A stretch of DNA of 64,000 bases from Massilia violaceinigra (GCF_002752675.1 NZ_CP024608.1:2046001-2110000), one strand, 5' to 3'; shown: positions 17,456 to 26,955, numbered from the stretch's first letter. Made by a program: numbers and translations. Notes: a model not told the origin generated them from the letters alone.

Positions 17456-19204
17456 ATGAATTTATCCAACATGAAGGTCGGCACCCGTTTAGGTCTTGGA
17501 TTTCTCCTGGTCCTGTCTTTTCTGGTCGCGGTCACCATCGTCGGGATCATCAGCATGGCGCAGATCCAGGCCCGTTTGGATAACGTCGTCGGCGTCAACA
17601 ATGTGGTGACCCGTCTGGTGATCGACATGCGCACCAATGTCAGCGAGCGCATCGTGTCGCTGCGCATCCTGACCCTGATGACCGATTCGGGCGACATGGA
17701 ACCGGAAATGAAGCGCATCAAGGAACAGACCGCCAAGTACGATGCCGCCCAGAAAAAACTGAGCGAGAAATTCGCCAGCGGCGCCTCGGCCGAGGAAAAG
17801 AGCTTGCTGGCCCAGATCAAGGAACATGAAGCGCTGGCCATGCCGGCCCTGGCCAAGGCGTCCGAACTGTGGATGGCCGACAAGGCCGAAGACGCGACCC
17901 GCGTGATGATCAAGGAAATCCGCCCGGTCCAGAAAAAATGGATGGATGCGCTGGAACAGCTTGCCGCCCTCGAAGACAAGCTCAATAGCTCAGCCCAGAA
18001 AGATGCCGAAAACGGTTTTGAAAACGCCCGCCTGACCATGCTGATCCTGGGCGGCGTCGCCATCCTGCTGGGCGGCATCGCGGCCGTCTTCATCACGCGC
18101 GGCCTGCTCAAGCAGCTCGGCGGCGAACCGGACTACACCGCCAGGATCGCCAGCAGCATCGCCCATGGCGACCTGTCGGTCCGCATCGATACCAGCGGCG
18201 CCGAGAAGGGCAGCCTGCTGATGGAAATGCGCGAAATGCGCAACAGCCTGAAAGACATCGTCGGCCAGGTGCGCGGCGGCACCGAAACCATCGGCACCGC
18301 GTCGCGTGAAATCGCAGCCGGCAATATCGACCTGTCTTCGCGTACCGAAATGCAAGCGAGCGCCCTGGAAAAGACCGCCTCGGCCATGGAAGAACTGACC
18401 TCGACCGTGAAACAGAACGCCGACAATGCCCGCGAAGCGAACCAGCTCGCCGCCAGCGCCTCGGACGTGGCCCGCAAGGGTGGCGACGTGGTGTCGCAAG
18501 TGGTCGACACGATGGGTTCGATCAACGCCTCGGCCAACAAGATTGTCGACATCATCGGCGTGATCGATGGGATCGCCTTCCAGACCAACATCCTGGCGCT
18601 GAACGCGGCGGTGGAAGCGGCCCGTGCCGGCGAACAGGGCCGCGGCTTTGCGGTCGTCGCCTCGGAAGTGCGCAACCTGGCGCAGCGTTCGGCGGCGGCG
18701 GCGAAAGAAATCAAGACCCTGATCGGCGATTCGGTCGAGAAGGTCGAGCGCGGCAGCAAGCTGGTCGGCCAGGCCGGCGTGACGATGGATGAAGTCGTCG
18801 CCAGCGTCAAGCGCGTCACCGACATCATGGGCGAGATCGCCAACGCCAGCCAGGAACAGAGCGCCGGCATCGAGCAGGTGAACATGTCGATCATCGATAT
18901 GGACAGCATGACCCAGCAGAACGCGGCCCTGGTCGAACAGGCCGCCGCCGCCGCCCAGAGCCTGCAGGACCAGGCCAGCGAGCTGGCGCACGTGGTCAGC
19001 ATCTTCAAGCTGATCGAAGGCGAAGAAACCCATGTCGCCGCGCCTGCCGCGCTGGTGGCGGCGCCGGCCCGTCCGGCCAACGCAGCGCCGCTGCGCGTGG
19101 CCAAGCCGGTCCTCAAGCGTCCGGCGCCGGCTGCATCGGCAGCGCCCGCCAGGCCGAAAAAGGCGGCTGCCACGAGCGGCAGCGATGAATGGGAAGAATT
19201 CTGA
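17456..19204 (+). CDS. Methyl-accepting chemotaxis protein
   Basis: 582 residues. Membrane segment 1 (about 12-33), a periplasmic four-helix-bundle ligand domain (about 34-188, starting [20 protein letters not shown]), membrane segment 2 (about 190-212), HAMP (about 213-265), then the cytoplasmic signalling coiled coil. The hairpin tip ([20 protein letters not shown], then [20 protein letters not shown]) is the CheA/CheW-contact region. The protein ends in DEWEEF, an xWxxF tail of the kind that tethers CheR/CheB. The ligand is unknown. No che genes are nearby. Confidence 0.95.
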   Translation: MNLSNMKVGTRLGLGFLLVLSFLVAVTIVGIISMAQIQARLDNVVGVNNVVTRLVIDMRTNVSERIVSLRILTLMTDSGDMEPEMKRIKEQTAKYDAAQKKLSEKFASGASAEEKSLLAQIKEHEALAMPALAKASELWMADKAEDATRVMIKEIRPVQKKWMDALEQLAALEDKLNSSAQKDAENGFENARLTMLILGGVAILLGGIAAVFITRGLLKQLGGEPDYTARIASSIAHGDLSVRIDTSGAEKGSLLMEMREMRNSLKDIVGQVRGGTETIGTASREIAAGNIDLSSRTEMQASALEKTASAMEELTSTVKQNADNAREANQLAASASDVARKGGDVVSQVVDTMGSINASANKIVDIIGVIDGIAFQTNILALNAAVEAARAGEQGRGFAVVASEVRNLAQRSAAAAKEIKTLIGDSVEKVERGSKLVGQAGVTMDEVVASVKRVTDIMGEIANASQEQSAGIEQVNMSIIDMDSMTQQNAALVEQAAAAAQSLQDQASELAHVVSIFKLIEGEETHVAAPAALVAAPARPANAAPLRVAKPVLKRPAPAASAAPARPKKAAATSGSDEWEEF

Positions 19205-19325
19205 TCCGCTTCCCGGCCGGCCGCACAAGGCAGGGCAGGGTGGATGGAGGGATGCGGCGCAAGCTGCAGCGTTAGCGCCGACGTGATACAGGCGCGCGGT
19301 TGTACCTTATTTCCAGGGAAATTGT

Positions 19326-19667
19326 ATGTTGACCTCTACGCGTTTGATGAGTGCGATGGGCGCCTTGCTGGTGTGCGGCGCCGCCGCGGCGGCCGAAGTA
19401 CCGGCCAGTTTCGATGCCGGCAAGTGCAAGGCCGAGTATCCCAAGGCGTCGCTGATGAACGAGGAACAGGGCACGGTGTCGATGTCCTTCCTGGTCGGCC
19501 CGGACGGCTCGGTGGTCGAATCGAAGCTGGAAAAAACCAGCGGCTTCAAGAATCTCGACAAGGCCGCCATCAAGTCGATCAGCGCGTGCAAGTTCAAGCC
19601 GGGCACCAAGGATGGCGCCCCGGCCCAGACCTGGACCAAGGTCGACTACGCCTGGAAGCTCGACTGA
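19326..19667 (+). CDS. Small exported TonB-C-terminal-domain protein
   Basis: 113 residues. A signal peptide (about 1-22, ending AAAAAE) is followed by a single TonB C-terminal-like domain: YPKASLMNEEQGTVSMSFLV, DGSVVESKLEKTSGFKNLD and ACKFKPGT. It lacks the N-terminal membrane anchor and proline linker of true TonB, so it is probably a free periplasmic protein. It stands alone between the chemoreceptor and an MFS gene. Confidence 0.8.
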   Translation: MLTSTRLMSAMGALLVCGAAAAAEVPASFDAGKCKAEYPKASLMNEEQGTVSMSFLVGPDGSVVESKLEKTSGFKNLDKAAIKSISACKFKPGTKDGAPAQTWTKVDYAWKLD

Positions 19668-19783
19668 TCGCTTAGCCACCGTTCCACGCGGCCAGCCCGC
19701 CCGGGCCGGTCGCCGCGGCAGCGCACGCCTGCGCTGGCCGCGAAAAATAAACATGGCCGTTTACTTATTTCTGACGTGCATGT

Positions 19784-21019
19784 ATGTTCGCGCGCATGCA
19801 CATCAAACTCCTCATTGCCGCGGCCTGCTTGCTGGGGCTGTTTTCGACCATCGGCGCGGCGCTGCCGTATCCCATCCTGCCGCCCCTGTTCGCCTCGGGC
19901 GCCAGCAATGGCCTCAATTCCTTCCTCGGGCTGCCGCCCAAGATGCTGTTCGGCCTGGCCCTGACCATCAATCCGCTCGGCCTGCTGATCGGCAATACCT
20001 TGCTTGGACCGCTATCGGACCGCTATGGCCGCCGCCCGGTACTGATGGTGACCACCTTCGGCGCCGCCCTCGGCCATGTGCTCACGGCGCTGGCGCTGCT
20101 GCTCGAATCGTATCCGCTGTTTATCCTGGCCCGCTTCGGCACCGGTTTGTTGGAAGGCAACGGCGCCGTGGTGCGCGCCATGCTGGCCGACCGTCTCGAG
20201 GGCGAGCTGCGCGTGCGCGCGCTGTCGTGGCTGAACGGCGCTTTCTACCTGGGCTGGCTGGCCGGGCCGCTGCTGGCCGGCGCCACCGTGGTGTGGGGCA
20301 TCACCGTGCCGTTCTGGATCGCCGCCGGTGCGCTGGTGCTGACCACGGCGCTGGTGGCGGCGGTGCTGCCGCGCGAGACGGCGTCGCTGGCCACCACCTC
20401 GTGGTGGTACGTGGCGCGCCACCAGCACGCGTTTCACCTGCTGCGCCACGCCGACCTGCGCAAGCTGTTCATCGTGCAGTTCGCCTATACCTGCGGCGTG
20501 ACGGCGTTTTACGAGTTTTATCCCCTGTGGCTGGTGGAATTTCCCGGCTACGGCGCGCCCGGCATCGCCTGGATCACGGCCGGTTTGTGCGCGGTGATGA
20601 CGTTGACGGCCGTATTCGCCGGTCGCCCGAGCCGCATTGCGCCGCTGCAGCGGGCCGCCTGGAGCGCGTTCGGCGGCGCCGCCGCCATCGCCGCGCTGGC
20701 GCTGGGCAATGTGTGGCTGGGATTGGTGGCGATCGTGCTGTTCGGCATTCCGAATGCGTTTTATAACGCCATCGTGCCGGGCTGGTGCGCCGAGCGTTTC
20801 GGCGCCCTGGGGCAGGGCGCGGTGATGGGTTTGCTGTCGACCACGTTTTGCCTGGCCAATATCGTCATGGCGCTGGTCGGCTCGGTGCTGCCCCTGGTCG
20901 ATACGCGTCTGGTGCTGATGCTGGGCGCCGTGCTGTCGGCCTGGGCCGCGTGGCGCCTGCTGGGCTGGCGCGTGCAGATGGCCGGTCCCGCCGCGACAGG
21001 CGGGACCGGCGAAGGCTGA
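19784..21019 (+). CDS. Major facilitator superfamily transporter
   Basis: 411 residues with about 12 membrane segments. The loop 2-3 signature is clear (GPLSDRYGRRPVLMVTTFGA), followed by a motif-B-like RFGTGLLEGNGAVVRAMLAD. The general form is a 12-TM drug/metabolite:H+ antiporter. The substrate cannot be inferred. It converges on the SGNH acyltransferase with only 8 bp between stop codons. Confidence 0.88.
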   Translation: MFARMHIKLLIAAACLLGLFSTIGAALPYPILPPLFASGASNGLNSFLGLPPKMLFGLALTINPLGLLIGNTLLGPLSDRYGRRPVLMVTTFGAALGHVLTALALLLESYPLFILARFGTGLLEGNGAVVRAMLADRLEGELRVRALSWLNGAFYLGWLAGPLLAGATVVWGITVPFWIAAGALVLTTALVAAVLPRETASLATTSWWYVARHQHAFHLLRHADLRKLFIVQFAYTCGVTAFYEFYPLWLVEFPGYGAPGIAWITAGLCAVMTLTAVFAGRPSRIAPLQRAAWSAFGGAAAIAALALGNVWLGLVAIVLFGIPNAFYNAIVPGWCAERFGALGQGAVMGLLSTTFCLANIVMALVGSVLPLVDTRLVLMLGAVLSAWAAWRLLGWRVQMAGPAATGGTGEG

Positions 21020-21027
21020 GCGGCGAG

Positions 21028-23136
21028 TCAGCCCGCCGGTGGCGGCTTGACCAGGGCCGTCGGCAGCGGCTGGGTGACCGCGTTGGGGCCCGCCGGAGCG
21101 CGCAGCATGGTCGGATCGAGGAAGCTGGCGGCGCGCCGGCTGTAGGCGGGACGCATGTGGATGGTGTCCGTGTACAGCGGCGAACCGGTCTCGTCGAGCA
21201 CCGGGCAGACATTGTCCTTGCACATGAACTGGGCCGGTTCGATGACAATGGCGCCGGTGTCGGCGGCAATCGCGGTCAGGCGGGCGAGCGGCGCGGCGTT
21301 GCGCTGGCGGTAGTCGGCCAGGTCGAACATGGGCACCTTGGGCACCGGCGCGATGGCGCCGAAACGCGAGCCGGTGTACATCGACTGCGGATCGAAGGCG
21401 GAACCGGACGGCGGCTGCAGCACCAGGAATACGCGCTTGCCGTTCTTGCGCAGGTTGGCCATGCTGGCGCGCAGCGACTCGTAGGCCAGTTCCTGCGCAT
21501 CGGCCGCCGGGAAGGTTTTCTTGACCGCGCCCTTTTCATACAGCAATTCGTGCTGGCCGGCGTTGAAGTAGCCGTACCAGGCCGCGCCCACCACCACGGT
21601 GTCGACTTCCGGGCTGTTGGCCAGCGCGTAGGCCGCCTTGACCGTCTTGGGACACAGCGGGAAGCGGAATTGCGGCAAGCGCACCGTGTGCTCGATCGGC
21701 GGGCAGCCGCCGGCGGTGGCGAAGATGACGCTGCTGAAGCGCGCCGGATCGCTGGCCACCGCGTGTTCGATGCGCGGGCCGTACTGCTGCACCACGGAGT
21801 CGCCCAGGAACACGGTCAGGCCCGGACCGCGGCTGACGGCTTTCTGGAACACCACGCCGTCGTAGCGCATCGGCGCCAGGGTCGGGCCGGGGAACTGGCT
21901 GTCGTTCAAAGCCGCCAGATACGGCTCGGCGCCATGGGTATCGATGCGTTCGCGCAGCAGGCTGGTGCTGATCGTCAGACCGAGCACGGCAATGGCGACC
22001 ATGCCCAGGCCGAGCGACCAGGTCGTGCGGCTGCGGTCGCGCCGTTCGCGCAGCGGGATTTCGACCAGGCGATAGGTCAGGTAAGCGAGCACGAAGCCGG
22101 CGCCCACGAGGACCAGCTTGACGACGATCGGCGGCTTCTGGCCGTAGATGATGTGGCCGTAAGACAGCAGCGGCCAGTGCCACAGGTACAGGGGATAGCT
22201 GATCAGCCCGATCGCGACGGGCAGGCGCCGGCCCAGCACCAGGCGGTTGAGCAGGGCGTTCTTGCCGGCCAGGATCAGCATGCAGGCGCCGCCGACCGGC
22301 AGCATGGCCCACCAGCCGGGGAATACCGACTGCGCATTGGTCAGCCAGAAGGCCAGGCCCAGCAGCAGCGCGCCGCCCAGCGACAGCGCCGTGCCGTGCC
22401 GCTCGAAGCGCTGCGGGTGATGCAGGTGCAGGTAGGCGACCACGCCGCCGGCCATCAGTTCCCAGAAGCGCGTGAGCGGCGAAAAGAACGCGGCCACCGG
22501 ATGGTCGGTCACCAGCAGCACGTTGGCGCTCATCGAGATCACGAAGATCACGCCGGCGACCCACAGGAAGCGCAGCTTGCGCGAGAACACCAGCCACAGG
22601 ATCAGCGGCCACAGGATGTAGAACTGTTCTTCGACGCCGAGCGACCACAGGTGCAGGAACGGCTTGGTGATGCCGTCGTTGTCGAAGTAGCCGGCTTCAT
22701 TCCACAGCACCAGGTTCGACACGAACAGCGTGCCGGCCACGGCATGCTTGCCGATCTGCTGGAATTCGCCCCGCAGCAGGATCACCCAGCCGAAGGCGAG
22801 GGTGGCCAGCATGACCACGGTCAGGGCAGGGAAAATGCGGCGGATGCGGCGCACGTAAAAGTCGGCGATGCTGAACGTGCCCTTTTCGAGCTGCGAAATC
22901 AGGATCGAGGTAATCAGGAAGCCGGAAATGACGAAGAAAATGTCGACGCCCACGAAGCCGCCGGCGAACCAGGTCGGCCAGGCATGGAACACGATTACGG
23001 CGATGACCGCCAGCGCACGCATGCCATCGATATCGGGCCGGTAGGCGAGGGCGCCTGCGTGCGCGGTATGCAAATTGGTTTGAATGACTGTCTCCAGGAG
23101 AAATTGAGTAAAAAACAATGCCGACAACACGCGCAT
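21028..23136 (-). CDS. OafA-type acyltransferase with C-terminal SGNH domain (second of four)
   Basis: 702 residues. The N-terminal acyltransferase-3 half begins YRPDIDGMRALAVIAVIVFH (from about residue 32) and has HLWSLGVEEQFYILWPL near residue 180. The C-terminal half is an SGNH hydrolase-like domain with FLGDSVVQQYG (nucleophile block) and a final DTIHMRPAYSRR (Asp/His block). This two-part architecture O-acetylates surface polysaccharides: the membrane half brings acyl groups across and the periplasmic SGNH domain transfers them. The first 30 residues lack a good ribosome-binding site, so the true start may be a little downstream. Confidence 0.9.
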   Translation of the reverse strand: MRVLSALFFTQFLLETVIQTNLHTAHAGALAYRPDIDGMRALAVIAVIVFHAWPTWFAGGFVGVDIFFVISGFLITSILISQLEKGTFSIADFYVRRIRRIFPALTVVMLATLAFGWVILLRGEFQQIGKHAVAGTLFVSNLVLWNEAGYFDNDGITKPFLHLWSLGVEEQFYILWPLILWLVFSRKLRFLWVAGVIFVISMSANVLLVTDHPVAAFFSPLTRFWELMAGGVVAYLHLHHPQRFERHGTALSLGGALLLGLAFWLTNAQSVFPGWWAMLPVGGACMLILAGKNALLNRLVLGRRLPVAIGLISYPLYLWHWPLLSYGHIIYGQKPPIVVKLVLVGAGFVLAYLTYRLVEIPLRERRDRSRTTWSLGLGMVAIAVLGLTISTSLLRERIDTHGAEPYLAALNDSQFPGPTLAPMRYDGVVFQKAVSRGPGLTVFLGDSVVQQYGPRIEHAVASDPARFSSVIFATAGGCPPIEHTVRLPQFRFPLCPKTVKAAYALANSPEVDTVVVGAAWYGYFNAGQHELLYEKGAVKKTFPAADAQELAYESLRASMANLRKNGKRVFLVLQPPSGSAFDPQSMYTGSRFGAIAPVPKVPMFDLADYRQRNAAPLARLTAIAADTGAIVIEPAQFMCKDNVCPVLDETGSPLYTDTIHMRPAYSRRAASFLDPTMLRAPAGPNAVTQPLPTALVKPPPAG

Positions 23137-23313
23137 TATAGAGGAAGCGCTCCGGCGGGTTGTAAATAGTTCAATCCAGTGCGCGTGTCAATATTGTCGA
23201 AAACACCCTGTGTTTTGCCCTTTTTATCGGTTCGACAGCGCGCGCCGGGCGGCGTTCCCATTTTAAGGCGGCGGGCACGCCGCGATCAAAGCCGGGTGCC
23301 CGTTCGGGCTCGC

Positions 23314-23805
23314 TCAGCCGGGCGCGTCGTCCTCGTGCGCGCTCTGGCCGATCCAGATGCGGTGCGGTCCCGGCCCCTTGCTGGCCAGCTTGTCTTGCGG
23401 ATTGCGCAGCCGGCAGCGCTCCAGCGAGAGGCAGCCGCAGCCGATGCAATCATCCAGGGTGTCGCGCAGTTTCTTCAGTTGGGCCATGCGCAGGTCGAGG
23501 TCCTGGCGCCATGCGGCCGACAGGCGCGCCCAGTCGTCGCGGCTGGGCGCCGTGCTGCCGAGTGTGGCCAGCGCGGCCTCGATCTCGGCCAGGCTGACCC
23601 CCACGCGCTGCGCCACCCGGATGAAGGCGATGCGGCGCAGCACGTCGCGCGTGTAGCGGCGCTGGTTGCCGCCGCTGCGCGCGCTGGCGATCAGGCCCTT
23701 GGTTTCGTAGAAATGCAGGGTGGACACGGCGACGCCGCTGCGGCGCGCGACGTCGCCCACCGACAATGTCGGGAACGCTGCGCCCGGTGCGAATTTATCT
23801 GGCAC
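23314..23805 (-). CDS. soxR: Redox-sensitive transcriptional activator SoxR
   Basis: 163 residues. It has an N-terminal MerR-type winged helix (LSVGDVARRSGVAVSTLHFY), a dimerisation helix, and the [2Fe-2S] cluster motif CIGCGCLSLERC with Cys at 120, 123, 125 and 131, matching SoxR spacing. It senses redox-cycling compounds and activates promoters with a 19-bp spacer. It is divergent from a small monooxygenase whose promoter carries a SoxR box, listed separately. Confidence 0.95.
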   Translation of the reverse strand: MPDKFAPGAAFPTLSVGDVARRSGVAVSTLHFYETKGLIASARSGGNQRRYTRDVLRRIAFIRVAQRVGVSLAEIEAALATLGSTAPSRDDWARLSAAWRQDLDLRMAQLKKLRDTLDDCIGCGCLSLERCRLRNPQDKLASKGPGPHRIWIGQSAHEDDAPG

Positions 23806-23815
23806 GGAAGACTCC

Positions 23816-23846
23816 TTGACCTCAACTTAACTTGATGTTTTAGACT
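23816..23846 (+). promoter_or_regulatory. SoxR-controlled promoter with 19-bp spacer and SoxR box
   Basis: TTGACC (-35, 23816-23821) and TAGACT (-10, 23841-23846) are separated by 19 bp, the overlong spacer of MerR-family targets. Centred in the spacer is CCTCAACTTAACTTGATG, close to the SoxR dyad CCTCAAGTTAACTTGAGG. It lies between divergent soxR and the monooxygenase gene and faces the monooxygenase. Confidence 0.8.
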
Positions 23847-23888
23847 GGCTTGCATTGGTTCGGCAACCATTCTAAAGGAGAATTTCGC

Positions 23889-24227
23889 ATGGCAAGGAAC
23901 ACAGTCAGGAACCCGTCGGATGGGGTATTTCGCATCGATAAATTTGTGGTGCCGGCAGCGTCGCTGACGGCGTTCGTGGAGCAGATGCGCCAGATCCAGG
24001 CGATGTTTGAGCGCCTGCCTGGCTGGCGCCAGAAGCATTTATTGACGCAATACGCCGGCACCGGGGAATTTAATGTGGTGACCATGGTCGAATGGAAGAC
24101 GGCCGCCGCGATGGCGGTGGCCCAGGAAATCGTGCAGCAGCAATTTACGCAGGAGGGGATCGCACCGGCCCAGGTGCTCGAGCGCCTCGGGGTGCGCTCG
24201 GACCGCGGGTTTTATATCGCCGCTTGA
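23889..24227 (+). CDS. Small antibiotic-biosynthesis-monooxygenase (ABM) fold protein
   Basis: 112 residues from the ATG at 23889, chosen for the AAAGGAGA site 8 bp upstream. An open frame to 23850 runs through the SoxR promoter. The dimeric alpha+beta-barrel (ABM) pattern is visible: FRIDKFVVPAASLTAFVEQM, LPGWRQKHLL and FNVVTMVEWKTAAAMAVAQ. Such proteins can oxidise quinone-like or polycyclic compounds without cofactor. In Pseudomonas the SoxR regulon includes a putative monooxygenase, so a role in dealing with redox-active small molecules is reasonable. It overlaps the next gene tail to tail by 16 bp. Confidence 0.78.
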   Translation: MARNTVRNPSDGVFRIDKFVVPAASLTAFVEQMRQIQAMFERLPGWRQKHLLTQYAGTGEFNVVTMVEWKTAAAMAVAQEIVQQQFTQEGIAPAQVLERLGVRSDRGFYIAA

Positions 24228-25084
24228 GCGCGGCGGACCTGGCGCTTGCGGTAAAGCTTGCGCAGCCACAGGAACAGAGGCAAGCCGACCAGCAGCCATG
24301 GCAGCACGGCGACGGTCACGGTGATCAGGGTCGCCAGGCTCGACATGAGCACGCGCCCCGATTCGCCGGCCGCTTCCACCACCGGCGCGGCCCAGCTGCC
24401 GGCGGCGGCCAGCGACTGGGGCACCAGGGTCACTTCGACGCGGGTGGTCTCGGTCTGGCCTGCCAGCGCCTTGCGCTTGCCCTGGATGCTGTCGAGCTCA
24501 GCCTGGATGGCGGAAAGCTGCTTTTCGGCGGCCAGCACTTCCTCCAGGTTGCCCGAGCGTTTGGCGAGCAGTTCCAGGATGCGGGTTTTCAGTGCCGTCA
24601 GGTTGGCGATTCTGGCCTCGACGTCGATCACCTCGCTGGTAAGGTCTTCGCTTTCGCGCTGGTGCTGCCGCAGCTTGCCGTGTTTGAGCAAGATGTCGAG
24701 AAAGCTGTCGAACGCGTGCGGGGCAATCCGCGCGGTCAGCGTGGCCTGGGCCGGGTTGTACGGGCCGCCGCACCGGTTCTGGTCGGCCCTGAGCACCACG
24801 CAGGCGAGCTTGACGCAGGCTGCCTGGATGGCGTCGAAATGCTTGTCCAGATCGGCCTCGGGCGCTTCGAGCAGAAGCTTGTGCCGCGTGGCGATGTAGC
24901 GTCTGGCCGCTGGCGTCTCGAGCGCCGCATCGGCGGCCTTGCTTGAAAGCTGACTCGCGCTGTCGGCACTTTTTCCGACGTTTTGCGAACAGGCGGACAG
25001 CAGAAGGACGACGGCGACACCGAAAAGAAATTTCGTGGGAGGGGCGGGGAATGGATGTTGAGTGAATAATAACATCACACTCAT
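24212..25084 (-). CDS. DUF4349 lipoprotein
   Basis: About 290 residues from the ATG at 25084, which has AGGGA upstream. A signal with lipobox LLLSAC (cysteine about residue 32) suggests a lipoprotein. The DUF4349 domain follows (LTARIAPHAFDSFLDILLKH, then the coiled coil DVEARIANLTALKTRILELL and ERL-type EEVLAAEKQLSAIQAELDS). A membrane segment near the end (VTVAVLPWLLVGLPLFLWL) and a basic tail complete it. Function of the family is unknown. It overlaps the monooxygenase gene tail to tail. Confidence 0.85.
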   Translation of the reverse strand: MSVMLLFTQHPFPAPPTKFLFGVAVVLLLSACSQNVGKSADSASQLSSKAADAALETPAARRYIATRHKLLLEAPEADLDKHFDAIQAACVKLACVVLRADQNRCGGPYNPAQATLTARIAPHAFDSFLDILLKHGKLRQHQRESEDLTSEVIDVEARIANLTALKTRILELLAKRSGNLEEVLAAEKQLSAIQAELDSIQGKRKALAGQTETTRVEVTLVPQSLAAAGSWAAPVVEAAGESGRVLMSSLATLITVTVAVLPWLLVGLPLFLWLRKLYRKRQVRRAQAAI

Positions 25085-25225
25085 GCCTGTCCCTGGCCAG
25101 CGCAATCTGGCGCGTCCGCGACGGCTGCGCGGGGTCGGGCTGGGCCGCCTCGGATCGATCAGGCGGTCCCCGTCATGCCGGTAGTCACCCGGCGGCAATC
25201 GCGTACTGCCTGCCGGTGGCGCAGG

Positions 25226-25447
25226 CTAGCTGACGGTGGCGGCGCGCAAGCGGCGTGCGGCCTGGCGGCGGTCGTAGCTTTCGATCAGCGCGTCCTGGGC
25301 GACTTCATCGCCAATGCCGCGCAGTTTGAGAAAGCGCTGGGCGGCATCGCTGCCGAAGGCGCGCTGCAAGGCAATGGCTTCGTGCAATTGCGCTGCGGTT
25401 TCGAGGTCCTGGCGACGTTCTTCGTGACGGCGGTCTGCATCGTCCAT
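25226..25447 (-). CDS. Small uncharacterised protein
   Basis: 73 residues with a good AGGAGA site before the ATG. Charged N-terminus (MDDADRRHEERRQDLETAAQ), then FLKLRGIGDEVAQDALIESYDRR. Probably a small helical cytoplasmic protein. No family recognised. It has about 140 bp to the next gene on the same strand. Confidence 0.55.
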   Translation of the reverse strand: MDDADRRHEERRQDLETAAQLHEAIALQRAFGSDAAQRFLKLRGIGDEVAQDALIESYDRRQAARRLRAATVS

Positions 25448-25528
25448 GTTGTTCTCCTGGTTACTGTATTGAATTTATAGCACGCAGCGAAAATGCATGC
25501 TCGAACTACGTGTACCGAACGCGGGTTC

Positions 25529-26182
25529 TTACGCGAATGTCAGCAGGCCGGCGAAACGGATGGCGAGTGCATGCAGGGGCGAGGAGACCATGGGTGCCGG
25601 GCTGTGGGTGCTGTCGGTGCCGCAGTTGCCGCAGTAGTGGCGCCGGTGTGGCGTTTGCGCAAAACTGCCCAGGTCCAGATGCGGATGGCCGCAGCGCGCG
25701 CAGTCGACGCAGCCGAGCGCCTGTGCGCCCGATGCCGCCTGCGTGTAGGCCAGCAGGGCGGGCGGGGTGATGTTGACCTGGACGATGCCGGTACCGGGAA
25801 ACAGTGCGCGGTCGCCGCTGCTGCACAGCGCCACTGCCGCGCAGCGCCCGGACGGGGTGGCCTGCACTCCGGCGGGCAGGCTGGCCAGCTCCATGGCGCC
25901 ACCCGGAGCCCGGGAAACCGTCACGCTGGCGCAGGCCGCCAGGTCGATCACGGGCGGACGCAGCGCGTAGCGCATTTTTTCCGCGTGCCGCGCGCAGCGG
26001 CGCTGGCCGCCGTGCGCCAGCGCGGCCAGGTCCGCCTTCACGCCCCAGTACGTCTGATGCGTGCGGCACCAGTGGCGCGCGGCGCCGTTGCGGTATTTGC
26101 CGGCCGCGACCAGCACGCAGGCGACCAGCGCGTCGTCGCCTTGGTCGGCAGGAAAATGCCCTGACAGCTGGCTGGTCGCCAC
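25529..26182 (-). CDS. Uncharacterised zinc-ribbon protein
   Basis: About 217 residues if the GTG at 26182 is the start. The frame is open to 26386 but that part overlaps the upstream gene and no ATG lies between, so the start is uncertain. The C-terminal third has a two-Cys-pair ribbon: CVDCARCGHPHLDLGSFAQ followed by PHRRHYCGNCG. The HPHLDxGxFA...PHRRHxCxxCG pattern recurs in hypothetical proteins I recall from Proteobacteria. The N-terminal half has no recognised motif. It may bind nucleic acid or act as a metal-dependent scaffold, but nothing shows this. Confidence 0.6.
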   Translation of the reverse strand: MATSQLSGHFPADQGDDALVACVLVAAGKYRNGAARHWCRTHQTYWGVKADLAALAHGGQRRCARHAEKMRYALRPPVIDLAACASVTVSRAPGGAMELASLPAGVQATPSGRCAAVALCSSGDRALFPGTGIVQVNITPPALLAYTQAASGAQALGCVDCARCGHPHLDLGSFAQTPHRRHYCGNCGTDSTHSPAPMVSSPLHALAIRFAGLLTFA

Positions 26183-26241
26183 CGTGATGTGTCCAACCGT
26201 GGCCTCATGCGGCCAGCAGATGCCGGCAACGTGCTGCAAGC

Positions 26242-26652
26242 TCAGTCGGAATGGGCGATATACAGGTCGCCCTTGCCGTCCGGCAGCCAGGTTTCGGCAA
26301 TATCGGAACTGACGTCGAAAAAGCCCACGCCGTGTCTGGCGGCAAGGCGGGTGACGGTGGCGTGCGCTTCGTCGATCTGGTCCCACGAAAACGTGATGTA
26401 GATGAGCGACTTGCCGATGGTGTAGTCGGTGCCGGAACTTTCCTCATCCTCGCCGGCCAGGTCTTCGAGCGCCACAGCCGGGAAGGTTTGCACGATCTCG
26501 GCGTAGAACGCTTGCAGCGCCGGGCTGGCGACGGCCGGGTCGGCGTAGGAATGGCCTTCACCCCATTCGGCTTGTTCGTCATACCACGCCAGGAAAGCCT
26601 CGCGCTTCCTGGGCGCGGCTTCCGGGGCGAAAACCATCAGGTCGTAACTCAT
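26242..26652 (-). CDS. Conserved hypothetical protein (MSYDLMVF family)
   Basis: 136 residues. It starts MSYDLMVFAPEAAPRKREAF, has WYDEQAEWGEGHSYADP, a central acidic stretch (LEDLAGEDEESSG), and ends with GVGFFDVSSDIAETWLPDG. I recall many similar hypothetical proteins in Gram-negative genomes, often near toxin-immunity or stress genes, but no function is known. The next gene on the strand begins after about 60 bp. Confidence 0.75.
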   Translation of the reverse strand: MSYDLMVFAPEAAPRKREAFLAWYDEQAEWGEGHSYADPAVASPALQAFYAEIVQTFPAVALEDLAGEDEESSGTDYTIGKSLIYITFSWDQIDEAHATVTRLAARHGVGFFDVSSDIAETWLPDGKGDLYIAHSD

Positions 26653-26955
26653 GCGTGTGGCCCTTTAAAGTGGACATGCGCCGGACGGCACGTTCGGTAT
26701 TGTAGTCGACCGGCCACTCCCGGCGCCGCTCGCAGCTGATCGACGAGGGGTAGTGCAGCGGTTTCAGCGCCTTCATGTTGCCGAAATACCATCAATTCTC
26801 TATTTACCTGAAGTAATAATGCATTTTGTCAATAGCTACTGAGTGGAAATATTTATTTTTATAAAAATGAAATATGACGCAATTTGCAGGTATCGTTCTG
26901 GGCCAAATTTGTATTTATTTCTGCTTCGGCAGCTCACTCGGAAGCGCAGTTTTTT
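26653..26955. other. 303-bp AT-rich region upstream of the secretion ABC gene
   Basis: The second half (from about 26780) is markedly AT-rich against the background. It holds TTGTCA (26826-26831) and TATTTA (26850-26855) 18 bp apart, a weak candidate promoter for the type I secretion genes. No coding gene is seen. Confidence 0.45.

Noticed and set aside
20785..23169. 794-codon plus-strand open frame over the SGNH acyltransferase
   Set aside because: Antisense shadow of a clear acyltransferase with SGNH domain; low-complexity Arg/Gly/His-rich product.
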